Part shown: in pieces, positions 11,747 to 22,426 of the stretch
How positions within the stretch are numbered: the first letter of the stretch is position 1
How the letters are laid out: every line of letters starts with the position of its first letter
Assembly (NCBI GenBank): GCA_016490735.1
Contig: JAEMWC010000195.1
Location: 319,501 to 383,500 of the forward strand
DNA from: Pachyseris speciosa
Taxonomy: Eukaryota > Cnidaria > Anthozoa > Scleractinia > Pachyseridae
DNA length: 64,000 nucleotides
Direction of reading: 5' to 3'
Position numbers and translations under genes: made by a program
Notes under the pieces: generated by a model
Told to the model about the DNA's origin: nothing
What the model saw: only the letters and a program-made list of their open reading frames with translations
Database searches by the model: none

Positions 11747-12516
11747 TCACAAAGAAATTTCCTTGATCATGACAGTCAAAGCAACATCGGCGTGGTTGAG
11801 ATTGAGAATGTTGTTCCTCCCATCAGTAACACGATTTTTTTTTCTATGTTAGTTTTGTTCATCGGGTGAAATTTCGGACGGAGGGGCTCTTTTGTGAAAG
11901 GGTAGCTCACCTCAAGGTTGGCTGTGGAAAAGGAGAACAAATTAAACGTTGGCACATCGTTGGCCCGCCGCGTGATGAGGTCGCAATGCAGGAACACCCA
12001 GTCAACACTCCTCGTGATGTCGGGGAGGCTGTCCCCCGTGAAGGTTGTGGCCCCAGTCAGGACTTTTTTTTTGTTGAAACCCAACAGTTTCCCAAAATCC
12101 CCAGTTGAGAGGTCAAGCTCGTAGCCGGTGGCCACTCCAATCACAACGCGGGTGATTGCGTAATCAAAGTACAGGTTGAAGATGTGTTTCTTTACCACCG
12201 CGAAGCGGGCGACGAAGCCGCTTTGCGTTTGCAAGAAGCGGTTGAGATCTGTATAATCGTACATCCCATCGGGAACGGTCAGGGTTTTCCAAGCCTCACC
12301 CACTTTCCGCCACCTGAAAGTGTTATTGTTGTATTCGGCCGCAATGTTGTACCAGGAATAGCTCATGGTGATAAGCTCGTCAAGTGCCGCTTCGTAGTTT
12401 ATTGTGTTGTCGAGAACAATGGGTGGGTTGAATGTTATCGTGAAGTCGTGTGACTTTTGGTTGGCGCCATCGCGCTGCAGCCTCGCAAGGCTCGAGTCGA
12501 GCAGCAGGTGGTACAT
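11747..12516 (-). pseudogene. Capsid-like structural protein, probable penton/minor capsid
   Basis: About 256 codons from ATG 12516. It starts MYHLLLDSSLARL and carries the motifs VLDNTINYEAALDEL (about residue 30-45) and NNNTFRWRK, then IPDG-like TVPDGMYDYTDLNRFL. Towards the end come VDWVFLHCDLITRR and LFSFSTANLEVSYPF. I recognise this order from uncharacterised Polinton-linked proteins of Hydra and corals; beta-rich, single-jelly-roll-like, so a penton or minor capsid protein is my best guess. The last ~30 codons are shifted to another frame at a run of nine T near 11836-11845, so the open frame ends early with an unrelated tail; the family-like end stops at 11747. It sits 2 nt from the stop of the upstream gene, as in a polycistronic or tightly packed viral block. 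Confidence 0.55.
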
Positions 12517-12517
12517 T

Positions 12518-13541
12518 TCACCTTCGTATGTAATCGTTGAAAATTTTGCGGGCCTGAAATTCGTTGATGACACCAAGTTGGAGGAGCTTTTCGACCAGAG
12601 TGGAAACCTGTTTGCGGAGCTTCGTCGAAGAGTTGCCGGCCCGCATCGAACCGAGGCCCACATACAGCTGGTGGATCATTTTTTCGGCGGTCTTGCCAAA
12701 ACTGCTGCCCTCCGTTTCCCATTCTTGCCCATCGTATTCATCCTCTTCCTCCTCCAACCCTTCAATCACAGCCCGTCGTTCCAAAATGGCCTGTTCCCAA
12801 TCTGTGGTGGGCCGGGGTCTTGTTTCTTTCGGTGGGGTTCGTTTTAAACCCCTTTTCCCCGCTTGCAGCTGTTGTGGGGAAACACCCTCCTGCCTTGGGG
12901 CAAGAAGCTGCCTTGGAGCAGGACGCCTCCATCTTCGGCGGTCATAAATCTCTTCTTGGACTCTTCGAAGATCTGCCACGGAAAACCCGTAGAATGGGGA
13001 TCACTCTGTAGGTGGGGTGGTCCCCGTACTGTGCCAGAAGCCAGTTGATCGTTTGCAATTGGACAGATTTGCTGGTCCCTTCGAGCAGGCTGGGCACCTC
13101 TGGTTTATCCCACGTTTGGCGTGGTGGTGGAGGGAGGGGGACCTCAGCATCACTGCTGACCTCTTCCTCAACTGGTGGGGGCGGCGGTGGTTGAAAAAAC
13201 TCATCCTCCTGCCGTTGGGCAGGGACCTCCACAAGTGGACCCTCCACAAATGGAACCTCCTCTTCGGGGGTTGGCGGCGGTGTTTCAGCCTCTGGCCTGA
13301 AATTATCCCAATCAAACGGGTTGATTCGGTCGAACTCATCCAATGTGTAGTCGGGGACGTCCGCCTCGGGGCGGGGAAGCGCCTCTGCCGCTCGGTCCAA
13401 CCTCGTCGTCACCGGGTTCAAAAGCTTTTCGGCCTCAATCTGGCCAACCTCTTTCGCGATTCGGTTTGTTTTGAACTTCCGGCGGATTGCCTGCTCCTGT
13501 TTCTCGACTTCCGCCTCAGCCTTTTGTCGTCATTTTTTCAT
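12518..13541 (-). pseudogene. Polinton hypothetical protein, Pro-rich middle, broken
   Basis: About 340 codons read leftward from ATG 13541, which lies 22 bp from the divergent ATPase start. Codon 4 is a TGA stop (13530-13532); the frame then continues with a charged helix (QKAEAEVEKQEQAIRRKFK), an acidic segment (NPFDWDNFRPE) and Pro-rich tracts (residues ~80-140). The phrase VQLQTINWLLAQYGDHPTYR follows. A frameshift near 12960-12980 moves the rest to a second frame, which contains ILERRAVIEGLEEEEDEYDG and ends at 12518. I know similar proteins only as unnamed neighbours of Polinton capsid genes. A structural or assembly role is inferred from position alone. Confidence 0.5.
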
Positions 13542-13543
13542 CA

Positions 13544-13550
13544 ATTTATA
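13544..13550 (-). promoter_or_regulatory. TATA-like box before the leftward structural block
   Basis: On the minus strand TATAAAT stands 2 nt upstream of ATG 13541, within the 22 bp that separate the two divergent genes. It belongs to a set of TATA-like boxes placed almost on the start codons of this element's genes. Confidence 0.45.
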
Positions 13551-13563
13551 GAGAGGGGAAAAA

Positions 13564-14198
13564 ATGAAAATTCCAAATTATGATCCCGACGTCGCCGCCA
13601 CAAATGGTTTCCGGCAGGGGCACCCCGCCATGCCCGCCGACATTTTCAGGATGCTGATCTGCGGGCCAAGCAATTCAGGCAAGAAGAACATCCTGCTGCA
13701 CATGCTCTACGAGCTGTTGGACTTCGACAAAGTCTTTTTCTTCATGAAAAACCTCCACCAAAACAAGTATCAAGCGATCTTGCGCGACTTTGCCGAAAAC
13801 ATCGACCCCGAGGTGGGGTACGAAGCCATCAAGGCGCCCGGCGACGAAATCGTTCCGCTGGAAGAACTCCCGCCTGACAACCAAACAATTGTCGTGTTCG
13901 ACGACTTGGTTTGTGAAAAGAACAAAACGACATCATAAACTATTTCATCAATGGCCGGCACCGGAATTGCAGTGTCATTTACCTGACCCAAACCTACTAC
14001 AAGGTCCCCAAAAACATCCGGGACAACTGCAGCCATTTTTGCCTTTTCAGCTTCCTCCTGAGGGAGAACAAACGAATCGCCGACGAGCTGGGGGTTCCCC
14101 ATGACCTGCTGGACCGCGCCACCGACAAAACGTTCTCCTTCTTTTACTTCGACAAACCGCGAAAACTTATGAAGAAAAATTTCGATGAAACAATATAA
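13564..14198 (+). pseudogene. A32/FtsK-HerA-like DNA packaging ATPase, one frameshift
   Basis: The first frame (13564-13938) starts MKIPNYDPDVAATNGFRQGH and has Walker A CGPSNSGKKN at residues 33-42 and Walker B TIVVFDDLV near 108-116. The usual Thr/Ser after the Walker Lys is Lys-Asn here, as in some Polinton ATPases. A frameshift in the A-rich run 13921-13929 then moves the remaining 90 codons to another frame, which holds a sensor-like CSVIYLTQTYYKVPKNIRDN and ends at TAA 14196-14198. The full length (~210 codons) fits the Polinton ATPase family, which drives genome packaging into the capsid. It overlaps the next gene's ATG by one base (TAATG). Confidence 0.85.
14193..14198 (+). promoter_or_regulatory. 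ATATAA directly before fibre gene start
   Basis: ATATAATG fuses a TATA-like box with the start codon at 14198 and also contains the ATPase stop TAA. Confidence 0.4.
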
Positions 14199-16403
14199 TG
14201 GGGTGGTTTGCAAAAAGGCCTGGAACTGTCAGAAGACATGCGGGAGCTGGGGGTGTGTCGACGGAGGGTTTTGTGCAGCGAGATGGCAGCACCCCAATGA
14301 CCGGCAACCTGGACATGGGTGGGCATCCGATTGAGAATCTGGGTCCGCCGGCCGGTCCGCTTGACGCCGTCAGTGAAAGCTATGCCACATCCACTTTTGC
14401 CAAACTCGACGGAAGCACTCCGTTGGCGGGGAACATTGACATGGGGCGAAACCTTGTCACCAACATGGTTTACGCGGTGAACGACCTCGATGCCACGAAC
14501 AAAAGGTATGTCGACTCTGAAATTGCGCTTTGTTTGAAACGGGACGGAAGCGACCCGACGCTGGGTGATCTGAATATGGTTGGGTACGCCATTGAAGATT
14601 TGAAAGACGTCGATTCCAGCATCCCCGCTGAAAACTCCGTCAACAAAAAATGTGTGGATGAGGGACTGCGAACCAAATTTGACGCGATCGCGCAAAAAGA
14701 CTTGAACATGAACGACAACGCAATCGAGAATCTTGCGCCCCCTTCAACCTCAAGGACGCGGTGAACAAAGATTATGTGGATGAGTATTTTCTCCGACGAG
14801 ACGGCACAAATCCGATGTATGGGGCCTTGAACATGGGGCAACAAAAAGTCACCGATCTCAACCCTCCAACCGCAAACAGCGACGCCGCAACAAAAAAATA
14901 TGTGGATGAGTCCGGGGGGAACTTTTTGGAAGTGGACGGCATCCAAGCAATGACTGGCATGGGGGATCACAAAATCACCGGTCGGCGAAACGGACGCGGC
15001 GACGAAGGATTATGTGGATCATTCGCACATTTCCCTGTTGGGCGGACAAAAAAACCCGTTCGCCTACCTCATGGATGATTCGGATGATTCCTCATCCGAA
15101 AACAACATTCATGTTCATGGGATTGTCAAATTCGCCGCCTCCCCACACGGGGTCAACAAAAACGCCTACAAGTTCACTCTCGTCAAAGACGCAGGCAGTG
15201 ATGATTATCGCTCACGGGTCGGTTTCAATCTCTTTCCACTGCCGAAAGGGTATTACACGTTCGTGGTCGAGTACTTTCCACTAGAAATGACTAATGTGTC
15301 CGTGAGAGCAAGCGCCACCGTTGCGTCCATCACGAGCCAAACCACGTGAACCTTCAGCGATGCCAACCCACTATACACAAAAACACTCATTCAGTTCCAC
15401 CGGTGGAGCGACAGCCTCCCAACTACATTTATTGGGACCTGCACGGTAGAACTTCTGGCTCAACCACGGGCCACCTCGTTGTTTATGGAGTTTCTGGGTA
15501 CGTTTCAAGTGTGGACACGAGCGTTTTCGATACACTTTGGACTGTCGACAGTGGAATGATGACCATGCAAGCCCCTTTGGATATGAATGGGAAGCTTCTC
15601 TTGAATCTGAAAATGGGGACCGACGTGGATTTGAATTCCAAAGAAATGAAAAGCGGCCCATCCAAAATGTTCAGGGTCAACCCTTTCGGTATGACAATGG
15701 AGACAGATCTGGTCCTTGGTGGGCATGCTCTTTATCAACCGAAACTGGGTGGTGATTTGGATTTGAATGGAAAAGTTGTCATCGATGAAAACGCGGCATT
15801 GTTTGGTGGAACAAACGGGCAGATGACAATGATGCATGACTTGAACATGAATAGTTATTTGATTCTTGAACCCAAATTGGGTGGAAATTTGAATTTAAAC
15901 GACCACTGGGCTTACAACAATGACCGCCCATTGTTCAGCTCGAGCGTCCACGGCCTGACAATGCAAACTGCGTTGAATATGAATGGGCGTGATTCATCAA
16001 CTGAAGTTGGGTGGTGATTTGGATTTGAATGGCTTCAAAATTGTTGGCCAACCTTTTTTCATACAGGCCTTTCATGAAGAAAAAACAAAACATGATGGAA
16101 GTCTTTTGAAAAGGATTCAAATGAATGGCCAAGACACAATTGTTGTTTTGGATAATTTTTTATTTCAAAGCCATTTATATTTTATTCGGCGGACCTTCTG
16201 GTATTTTAATTCTCGTTAATAGACAGGCCCCAACTGGGGCAACGAGCTTGTACCACAGACAATCAATATCAGCCAGTAACAGCCCTGTAACCTCAATAAA
16301 TGTCAATAAAGCATTTACTGCAGGAAATTTGGAACTTTACTATAAACCCTCAGATGTCAATCCTTTCAAAATATATCTCATGCTTGAATTCACAATTGCC
16401 TGA
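14198..16403 (+). pseudogene. Tail-fibre-like protein with LDMNG repeats
   Basis: About 735 codons across several frames. The N-terminal third (14198-15000) has at least five repeats of the type DGSTPMTGNLDMGGHPIENL followed by P, D-A and a Y-V-D/S element, the repeat seen in phage tail-fibre and tail-collar proteins and in some large DNA viruses. A central beta-rich part (15014-15540) contains YYTFVVEYFPLE and GHLVVYGVSGYV. The C-terminal part resumes repeats (APLDMNGKLLLNL, GGDLDLNGK, HDLNMNSYLILEPKLGG), ending LELYYKPSDVNPF. I infer a trimeric beta-fibre for host attachment. Breaks occur near 14750, 15000, at TGA 15347-15349, near 15410, near 16010 and near 16130. Two adjacent genes rather than one cannot be excluded. 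Confidence 0.7.
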
Positions 16404-16423
16404 TCACAAAAATCCGACCGTGA

Positions 16424-16430
16424 ATATATA
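16424..16430 (+). promoter_or_regulatory. ATATATA directly before membrane-protein start
   Basis: The sequence GAATATATAATGGCGG places a TATA-like heptamer immediately before ATG 16431, 27 nt after the fibre gene stop. Confidence 0.45.
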
Positions 16431-16933
16431 ATGGCGGGCGCCAAACTAAGGCTCTGTGTGTTCGACTTCAACCACATCGACCCCTCCCTTGGCCGTGACA
16501 CCGTCGAGATGTTGAAGAAGGTTTACGCTTTTTACCACAAGAAACATTGGGGCTACGACAAGCTGTTCCGATCTTTCCAAAGGAAAAACCTGTTTTGCAA
16601 TGTCGTGGCGGGCAAGGCCATCGTTTCTTCTGCAGTTGCGGGGGGTATCACCTTGAACCCAATTGTGTTTGCAACTTTGACTGCTTTCGGCCTTGTGGTC
16701 ACAGGTGTGGCAAGCTTCAAAAAATACGACAGAAAAGCTGAGAGGGCCAACTTCGCCAGGGTCGAGTACAAACAAATTCTGGACGCGATCCGCTTCCATC
16801 TCAAGGGGGACGTTTTCGATGAAAAAGCCTTCTTGACAGACTGAAAATGGTTGACGACTTCATCAGCGACCACTGCATGGAGATCCCCGAAAAAATCCAG
16901 GCGGAATACGCCAAACACTACGTTGAAGAATAA
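16431..16933 (+). pseudogene. Polinton hypothetical membrane protein, frameshifted near its end
   Basis: Starts MAGAKLRLCVFDFNHIDPSL. Residues 60-95 form a hydrophobic hairpin-like region (VVAGKAIVSSAVAGGITLNP, then FATLTAFGLVVTGVASF), followed by a basic segment KKYDRKAERANFARVEYKQ. This suggests one or two membrane-spanning helices with a basic tail. The open frame stops at 16842-16844, but an overlapping frame shifted by one base continues the same acidic/helical style and stops at 16931-16933, so I place a frameshift around 16830-16840. No family name is known to me; a capsid-membrane or entry-related accessory role is only a guess. Its end overlaps the opposite-strand gene by 16 bp. Confidence 0.5.
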
Positions 16934-17391
16934 ACTTCCCACCTTTGGGCGGGGGCTTGGCTCAAAGCCCACTTCCACCATTCATCAAACCTGCCTTTAG
17001 CCCGGCGCCGCGTTGCTGGGCTGAGTTTTTCGACAGCTGGGGTGAGGTTCGCGAGAATTTTTTTCTTGCGCGGCCAAACGTCTTCTGTGACCGCTTGAAA
17101 GCAAGCAAAAAGAAAGCAAACGTAGTTCACTGATTTGGGAAAGAAAAACTCTCTGAAATCGTGAATGAGGTTTCCCAAAAACTTCCACCACAGTGGGTGG
17201 TCTGTGTTGGCCGCGTCGAATATTCCATGTGTTTTGAGAATGTTGTGAACATGTGTTCGTGAAACGGGGTTGGCTGTCCACCCCCGCTCCTCCCTGGTTT
17301 TGGTTGGGGTGTCAGGCTCCTCAACCCTTTGGCAAGTTTGGCAAACAAGCCCGAACTTCTCATGGTCCTTAACCATCTTTTTCCACAACAT
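16918..17391 (-). CDS. Polinton hypothetical protein, intact 157-codon frame
   Basis: One of the few open frames in the element: ATG 17391 to stop 16918. The N-terminus has a CxxC pair (CQTCQRVEEPDTPTK), a THVHNILKTHGIF segment, a hydrophobic YVCFLFACFQAV stretch and a Trp/Arg-rich end (RFDEWWKWALSQAPAQRW). The CxxC lacks an obvious second pair, so a zinc site is doubtful. It converges with the membrane-protein gene (16 bp overlap) and diverges from the integrase. Two other frames are open here but have weaker composition. Function unknown. Confidence 0.45.
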   Translation of the reverse strand: MLWKKMVKDHEKFGLVCQTCQRVEEPDTPTKTREERGWTANPVSRTHVHNILKTHGIFDAANTDHPLWWKFLGNLIHDFREFFFPKSVNYVCFLFACFQAVTEDVWPRKKKILANLTPAVEKLSPATRRRAKGRFDEWWKWALSQAPAQRWEVYSST

Positions 17392-17405
17392 ATGGTTGCA
17401 TTCGC

Positions 17406-18486
17406 GTGCGCAGGCGCCTCCATCTTTCCCAGTGTTTTATAAGATCAATAAAAAAGACCCCTGCCTTGAAGCAGGAAACCCCTGCCTTGCAGAGGCGCCT
17501 TTCAAAAATTTACTATAGCCCGAAAGGCTATTGGAAAGGGCTGGCCACAGTAAAAAAACTGGCCCAAGCTGCAAAGGTTTCGGAAACTGTGGCCAAACAG
17601 TGGTTGCAAAAGCAGGCTCGTTGGCAGATCTTTCTTCCCGCGCCGCGGCGCATTCCTCGGCCGAAGTTTGACGTGCCAACACCCAGCGCAGTGTACCAAG
17701 CTGATCTGCTCTTCATGCCGCACGACAGAGCTCCTCCTGCCTCAAAGAAAACTTTCAAATACGCGCTGACTGTGGTCGACGTGGCCAGCCGCTTCAAGGC
17801 AGCTGACGCCCTGACCTCAAATAATTATGACGAGGTGGCGCGGGCCTTTGAAAGGATTTACAAACGCGGACCTCTCAAATGGCCAAGGCTGCTGCAAGTG
17901 GACCCCGGGCGGGAGTTCATGGGTGCTGTTTCCAGAGTCATGGAGGCGCATGGAACGAACATTCGCCGTGGGCATGTGGAAGTGCACCGCGACCAGGCAA
18001 TCGTGTAGCGTTTCAACCGCTCACTTGCGGAGCGGCTGTTCGGGCACCAGTACGCAGTCGAAATGCTGTTGCCAGAGGGTGAGCTGTCTGTTGTGTGGGT
18101 GACAAGGCTCCCCAGGGTTGTGGCTGCTCTCAACAACCAAACCACCCGGCTAACAGGGTTGAAGTCTGCAGATGCTTTCCGAGTACAATCTGTCTTCGCA
18201 CAAGCAGCAACTCCATATTTCAGACCTGTTGGCGCGGCCGTAAAAAAGGCTCCCCCCTGGTTTGGAAGTGCGCTATTTGTTTCAATCTGGTGAGTTGGAA
18301 GGTGGTGTGAGAAGGGCCACAGATCCTGTTTGGTCTCTGAAAGTGTTTGAGGTTGACAGGATCATGGTGAAACCCGGTCAGCCTGTCATGTTTTGGATTT
18401 CCAATGGACCAAAACGCAGTTTTGTTCGGGAAGAGTTGATGGTTGTCCCCCCAAATACCAAGCTCCATCCTGACAAGCCTGGCTAA
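17406..18486 (+). pseudogene. Polinton retrovirus-like integrase, inactivated
   Basis: The integrase catalyses strand transfer of element ends. The N-terminal helical part includes LQRRLSKIYYSPKGYWKGL and KVSETVAKQWLQKQA. The rve/DDE core shows first Asp in VYQADLLFM, second Asp in LLQVDPGREFMG, and HRDQAIV just before the third acidic residue, where TAG (18006-18008) replaces the expected Glu codon. The frame then continues with RFNRSLAERLF to TGA near 18291. A further frameshift near 18262-18290 carries the chromo-like end (GELEGGVRRATDPVWSLKVF) to the stop at 18486. No ATG is found at the natural N-terminus; the open frame begins with a GTG at 17406. The 3' end overlaps the convergent polymerase gene by 4 nt. 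Confidence 0.9.
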
Positions 18487-21400
18487 TACTCAAGTGGCTC
18501 CGTGTGAATCCCGTCGGCCAGCACCCACCGTTTGTCGTAGTATGCGCTCAGGCCCAGCTTCTGCTGGTGGTACGTGACCATCTGTCCTTCTTTCAGGCGG
18601 AAACCCCAGTTCGCCGCCATGTCTTTTTGACCCTCGAGTGCAGCCTTGAAACGCTGCCAAGTAACTTTGTTTTGCCTCTTGGACATCCCTTTCGTGCTGA
18701 ACTTGGCATGTTCCTCAGAACCGTCGACGTCCACGAAATAACACTTCGAGCAGGTCGGAATCATCCGCTGACCTTCGCACTCACGTTTGAAGAACCCAGG
18801 GGTGCGCCCGCTCCACTTGTCCCACGCCTGCCAGTTCTCTTTGACCACCTCAAATTCCGCCCGCATTTCTGGTTTCACGACATCTTCCAGCTTTTCTCCA
18901 CTGATCGTCATGTAATTGCTGTCGGTGGTCATCTGGATCAGCTCAAAGTCTTTGCGGTCGACGTACTTGTCCAGGAAGTCAAAGTAAAACTCCAGCATCC
19001 GCAGCTTCGCCAACTGGTACACCACAATTCCGACTTGGAAGGGCCTCTTGATCACAATCTAAGGCCTCCGGCTTTCCAACTCGTACGCGTCCCCGATTTC
19101 GTCCAGATCATCGAAGAACGGACTCCGCAAGGCTCTGTCGACGACTTTCTCGTCTCGCGGGTAAATCACATTCGTTTGCCGCTCCACCGCTTCAATCATC
19201 TTCCCATAAGCGCTGTTCCCCAGCAGCTTGAATATATCGGCAAGGAGCGCTTTGCTTTTGTCCGTGTCGCCTGTCCGCCGGGCGGTGGTGACTTCTTCCA
19301 CGAACCAGGTGAAGGGTTTGGCGGCCTGGTAGTCGATGGTGCGGTGAACCGCTGTAATAACAGCCCCGTGGTCGACGTACCATTTCAACAGGGGTGTGAA
19401 GGCCAACATTTTTTCCGCGGACAGCGCACCCACCAACTTTTTCCCGTCTGAGTGGCTTCTGCCGGTGCGCTGCAGGTAATCCAGCATGTGTTGTGGGACA
19501 GCTTCGATGGGCACCTGCTGGTTGATGAAGAACGGACACATCTCCTCGAATTTCGGCCGCCTCTTCGAAGTGCACAACCCTTTCCTTTCCACAGGGCATG
19601 TCTTGCAGCATTGCCGAGCGGTACAAGGCGTTGGCGTCGTACCCCACGATTTTCCGGCATGGGTGGGGGCTCTGAACTTGGTGGCTGCGGATGCTGGTTT
19701 CCCCCGCTTCGTGGTACCTTGTGAAAACGATGCTTGGCCCGCCAACCACCGCACCTTTCAGCATCTCGTAGGCGTCTTCCCCGGCATCCACAGCTCGGCC
19801 CCTCTTTCGGAGGAGGAGATACTGCATGCTGACCCCCGGGATCGACACCGCGTCTTTCAAAATGTCAATGCCTCTGTCTGTGTAGAAACTCCGCATTTTG
19901 TTCAGGGCCTTCAGACCCAGAGCCACGTTCAAGTTGTTGTAATACCGCAGCCAATCTGCGAAGGTCCGCATACCCTTTTCTCGGAACAAGCGTTGGCACC
20001 GCGCATATTCATCCAACGTCAGCACGTACTGGCAATGTAGTTTGGCAAACCACTCAGAAAAAGGTGAGACCCCTTCGTAATCGAGCTTGTCGGGTGTGTC
20101 AAACCATTCGTATGGAAACCATGATTTTTTCCCCTTGCACTCGAAGCTTTCACCCATTTTTCGTAGCTGGTTCCTTGACCGAGATAGTTGACGATGTCGA
20201 GAAATCGAAACCTGGGTGTGGTAATGTACATGATCTTGTTGGCTCTTTTCGCAACGGTGGGCTTTTTGGTCATGTCGGCCAGCTGCCCCACGAAGTGTTT
20301 CCTGATGAGATTTAAGTCATAATTCCCTGAGTTGAAACCGAGGGTCGGGACCTGGTTGCACCAGTCTTCGATAAACCCTCGCTGCTTTTTGGGAAGGAAC
20401 CCAAAGCTGGAAGGAATGAACTCGGCACGCACCGCCACCCGAATGTTTCTTCCCCTGCGCTCCAACTCTTCAACAAAGCGTTGGATCAGTATAGATGGGT
20501 CTTTATCGCAAATGTGCGTGGGCTCCGGTTCCAGTATGTCTCCGATGGAAACGGAGATCGGCACATGCACATTTTCGATCGTCAGGGTTTCTGTGGGAGC
20601 CTTCCGGCGGTTGCAGTTTCCGAATGCTTCGAAGTCGTACAAGATCATGTGGGGGTAACTTTTCGTGAAGGGCTCGGGCAAGACCCCACATCTCCACAAC
20701 TTCAAAACCAGCCTTGCGCAGTTTCGCAGTGCATTTTTTGGTGTCTTCAAACCGCGATTCCAATGTTATCTTGTTGCCATTTCTCCCCCTTTCGATTGTC
20801 ACCCTGCGGTTTTCTGGGTGACACCTGCGGCACCCGTGAAACCAACAGCCGTGTAACTGAAATACGGTCTTGGTCGTCGGATCGAACCCATCCACTGGCG
20901 CTCCCTCAATCCAACACTCACCTCCATGCCCACACATCGCGTGGTGAATGCGGATTTTGCGTTTGCGCGCCTCTTGTTCCAGCCAGCGCGTGGCGGTGCG
21001 TGAGAAGGGGCCTTTGGGAAGAACGCCCTCTCAAAACATGTTTGTTTTTTATCAAGTTGTTCGGCAGGGCAGACGACCTTGGTTTCTCCTTTTGTGCACC
21101 TGTCGTTCGCATGTCCGTAGAGGTTCGACTTTTTCGTGAATCTCGTGTTGCACTGGGGGCATACATAAACGTGTGCGAGTTTTGAGATGTCCCGGATGTA
21201 AAACGCATGCCCTTCGAAAACCCCAATTGTCAGAATGTTCTTTAGCTGGTTGGTTGGGTTCCGCCAGAGGTACCACACCACATTTCCTTCAACTAACTCG
21301 GGCTCGTAAACACGGACGCCAAGCCACTGCGAGGCGGGCAAGCCCTGATTGAAATGTCTTTCGATCTGGTCCAACTCGTCCAGCGACGTTCCGCGACAAT

Positions 21401-22294
21401 CGTTTGGGGGGTGGGGAGTTGGAGATAACTCTGGGCCAGGTACTTCTGTCCGGTCTTGCGCCGTGGTGTACAGCCAAGCAGCCCCAGAAACAGAGGTTGT
21501 CTTGAAAAGTGTCAAGCGTGATCATCAACCGTCCGTGGGCCACGTTGCGCAGCCAAGCTGGCAGCGGTCCCGTGCCAAGCAGCGGCTGGCGGTCAAGCAC
21601 AGCCTTGACATCCACTCGATAAAAATCTTCAAACACCCATTTCGTGTTCGGGCGTGGGATTTTCCGAAGCTCCAGACGCGCCTTTTCCTTTTTCCTCAAC
21701 CAACGCTCGGCCTCCTGCAGGGAGTGAAACCAGGGGGAGCCTATCTCGACATTCTCGGCGTATACCACGAGCGAACTGTCCTCGATGTTGCGCAACCGTA
21801 AATTATTTGTGTATCTCAAGTAAAAGGTTGTGTTGACGTTGTTTCGTACTTTTTCCATGAGGTTTGCAGTTTGGTCATTTTCCAAACCGTCATTAACACG
21901 CCAAAAAATGTAACACCTCCCTCGACTATCCTCCTCAACCCCAAATTCTGTTTGACCCAAAGACCAAAGATCTTGTTGATAATTGGCTGCAGTTCTCCGC
22001 CTTTTGACAGATGTTTCAAACTCTCGCACAAACTCGGCCAGCTTCTTTTTCTTGGTTGTTCTTCGCGGGGGTGAAGGATGGGGTGGCTGGTACGGGCGAA
22101 GAATGGGGGTTGGGTGCTGTACTGCGCGTTGGGGGGTAACTGTTTCTGGAAAGGAAACCAATGGCCCGCCCACCACTCCTCCCAACGCCCTTCTTGGAGG
22201 CACAAGCTGCGCGGCGTTCGCAAACACAGTCCAAAACGGCGAAGAGCGCCTCCCAATCAATCTCATCTTCCGTTGTCTTCGAGTTGGCCCCCAT
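18483..22294 (-). pseudogene. Polinton family B (protein-primed type) DNA polymerase, multiply broken
   Basis: It replicates the element. About 1,270 codons lie leftward from ATG 22294 in five or more frames. In order: N-terminal region with LPAWLRNVAHGRLMITLDTF (near 21570); a C2H2-like finger CPQCNTRFTKKSNLYGH (near 21130); QLHGCWFHGCRRCHPENRR (near 20840); exonuclease motif I ILYDFEAFG (20640); motif II FNSGNYDLNLI (20320); motif III FLDIVNYLG (20190). Polymerase motif A KIVGYDANALY lies near 19640, motif B FKLLGNSAYGKM near 19210 and motif C TTDSNYM near 18925. Frameshifts lie near 22190, 21500, 20900, 20680, 20150 and 19580, plus an in-frame TAG at 19059-19061 before motif C. Length and motif order fit the Polinton polymerase. 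All catalytic motifs are still readable, so decay is recent enough to preserve them. Confidence 0.92.
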
Positions 22295-22296
22295 CC

Positions 22297-22302
22297 TATA
22301 TA
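22297..22302 (-). promoter_or_regulatory. TATATA box before polymerase start
   Basis: On the minus strand TATATAGGATG puts the box 2 nt from ATG 22294, matching the arrangement seen at three other genes of the element. Confidence 0.45.
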
Positions 22303-22426
22303 ATGAGCCGTGATTTTTCTTTATGACACCCTCCACTTGGATGGTTTGCACGCTGCCTTTCCCTATGGCCCCCTTTCTCTAATAGCCCGCACCCTGTTGT
22401 TGACTGGCGCGCTGCCTCCTCCTCCT

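Noticed and set aside
12404..12847. 147-codon plus-strand frame
   Set aside because: Antisense to the capsid-like and Pro-rich genes, which have better composition and synteny.
18504..19451. 315-codon plus-strand open frame
   Set aside because: It is antisense to the polymerase block holding motifs B and C; His/Pro/Val-rich composition without domain marks it as a shadow of GC-rich coding DNA.
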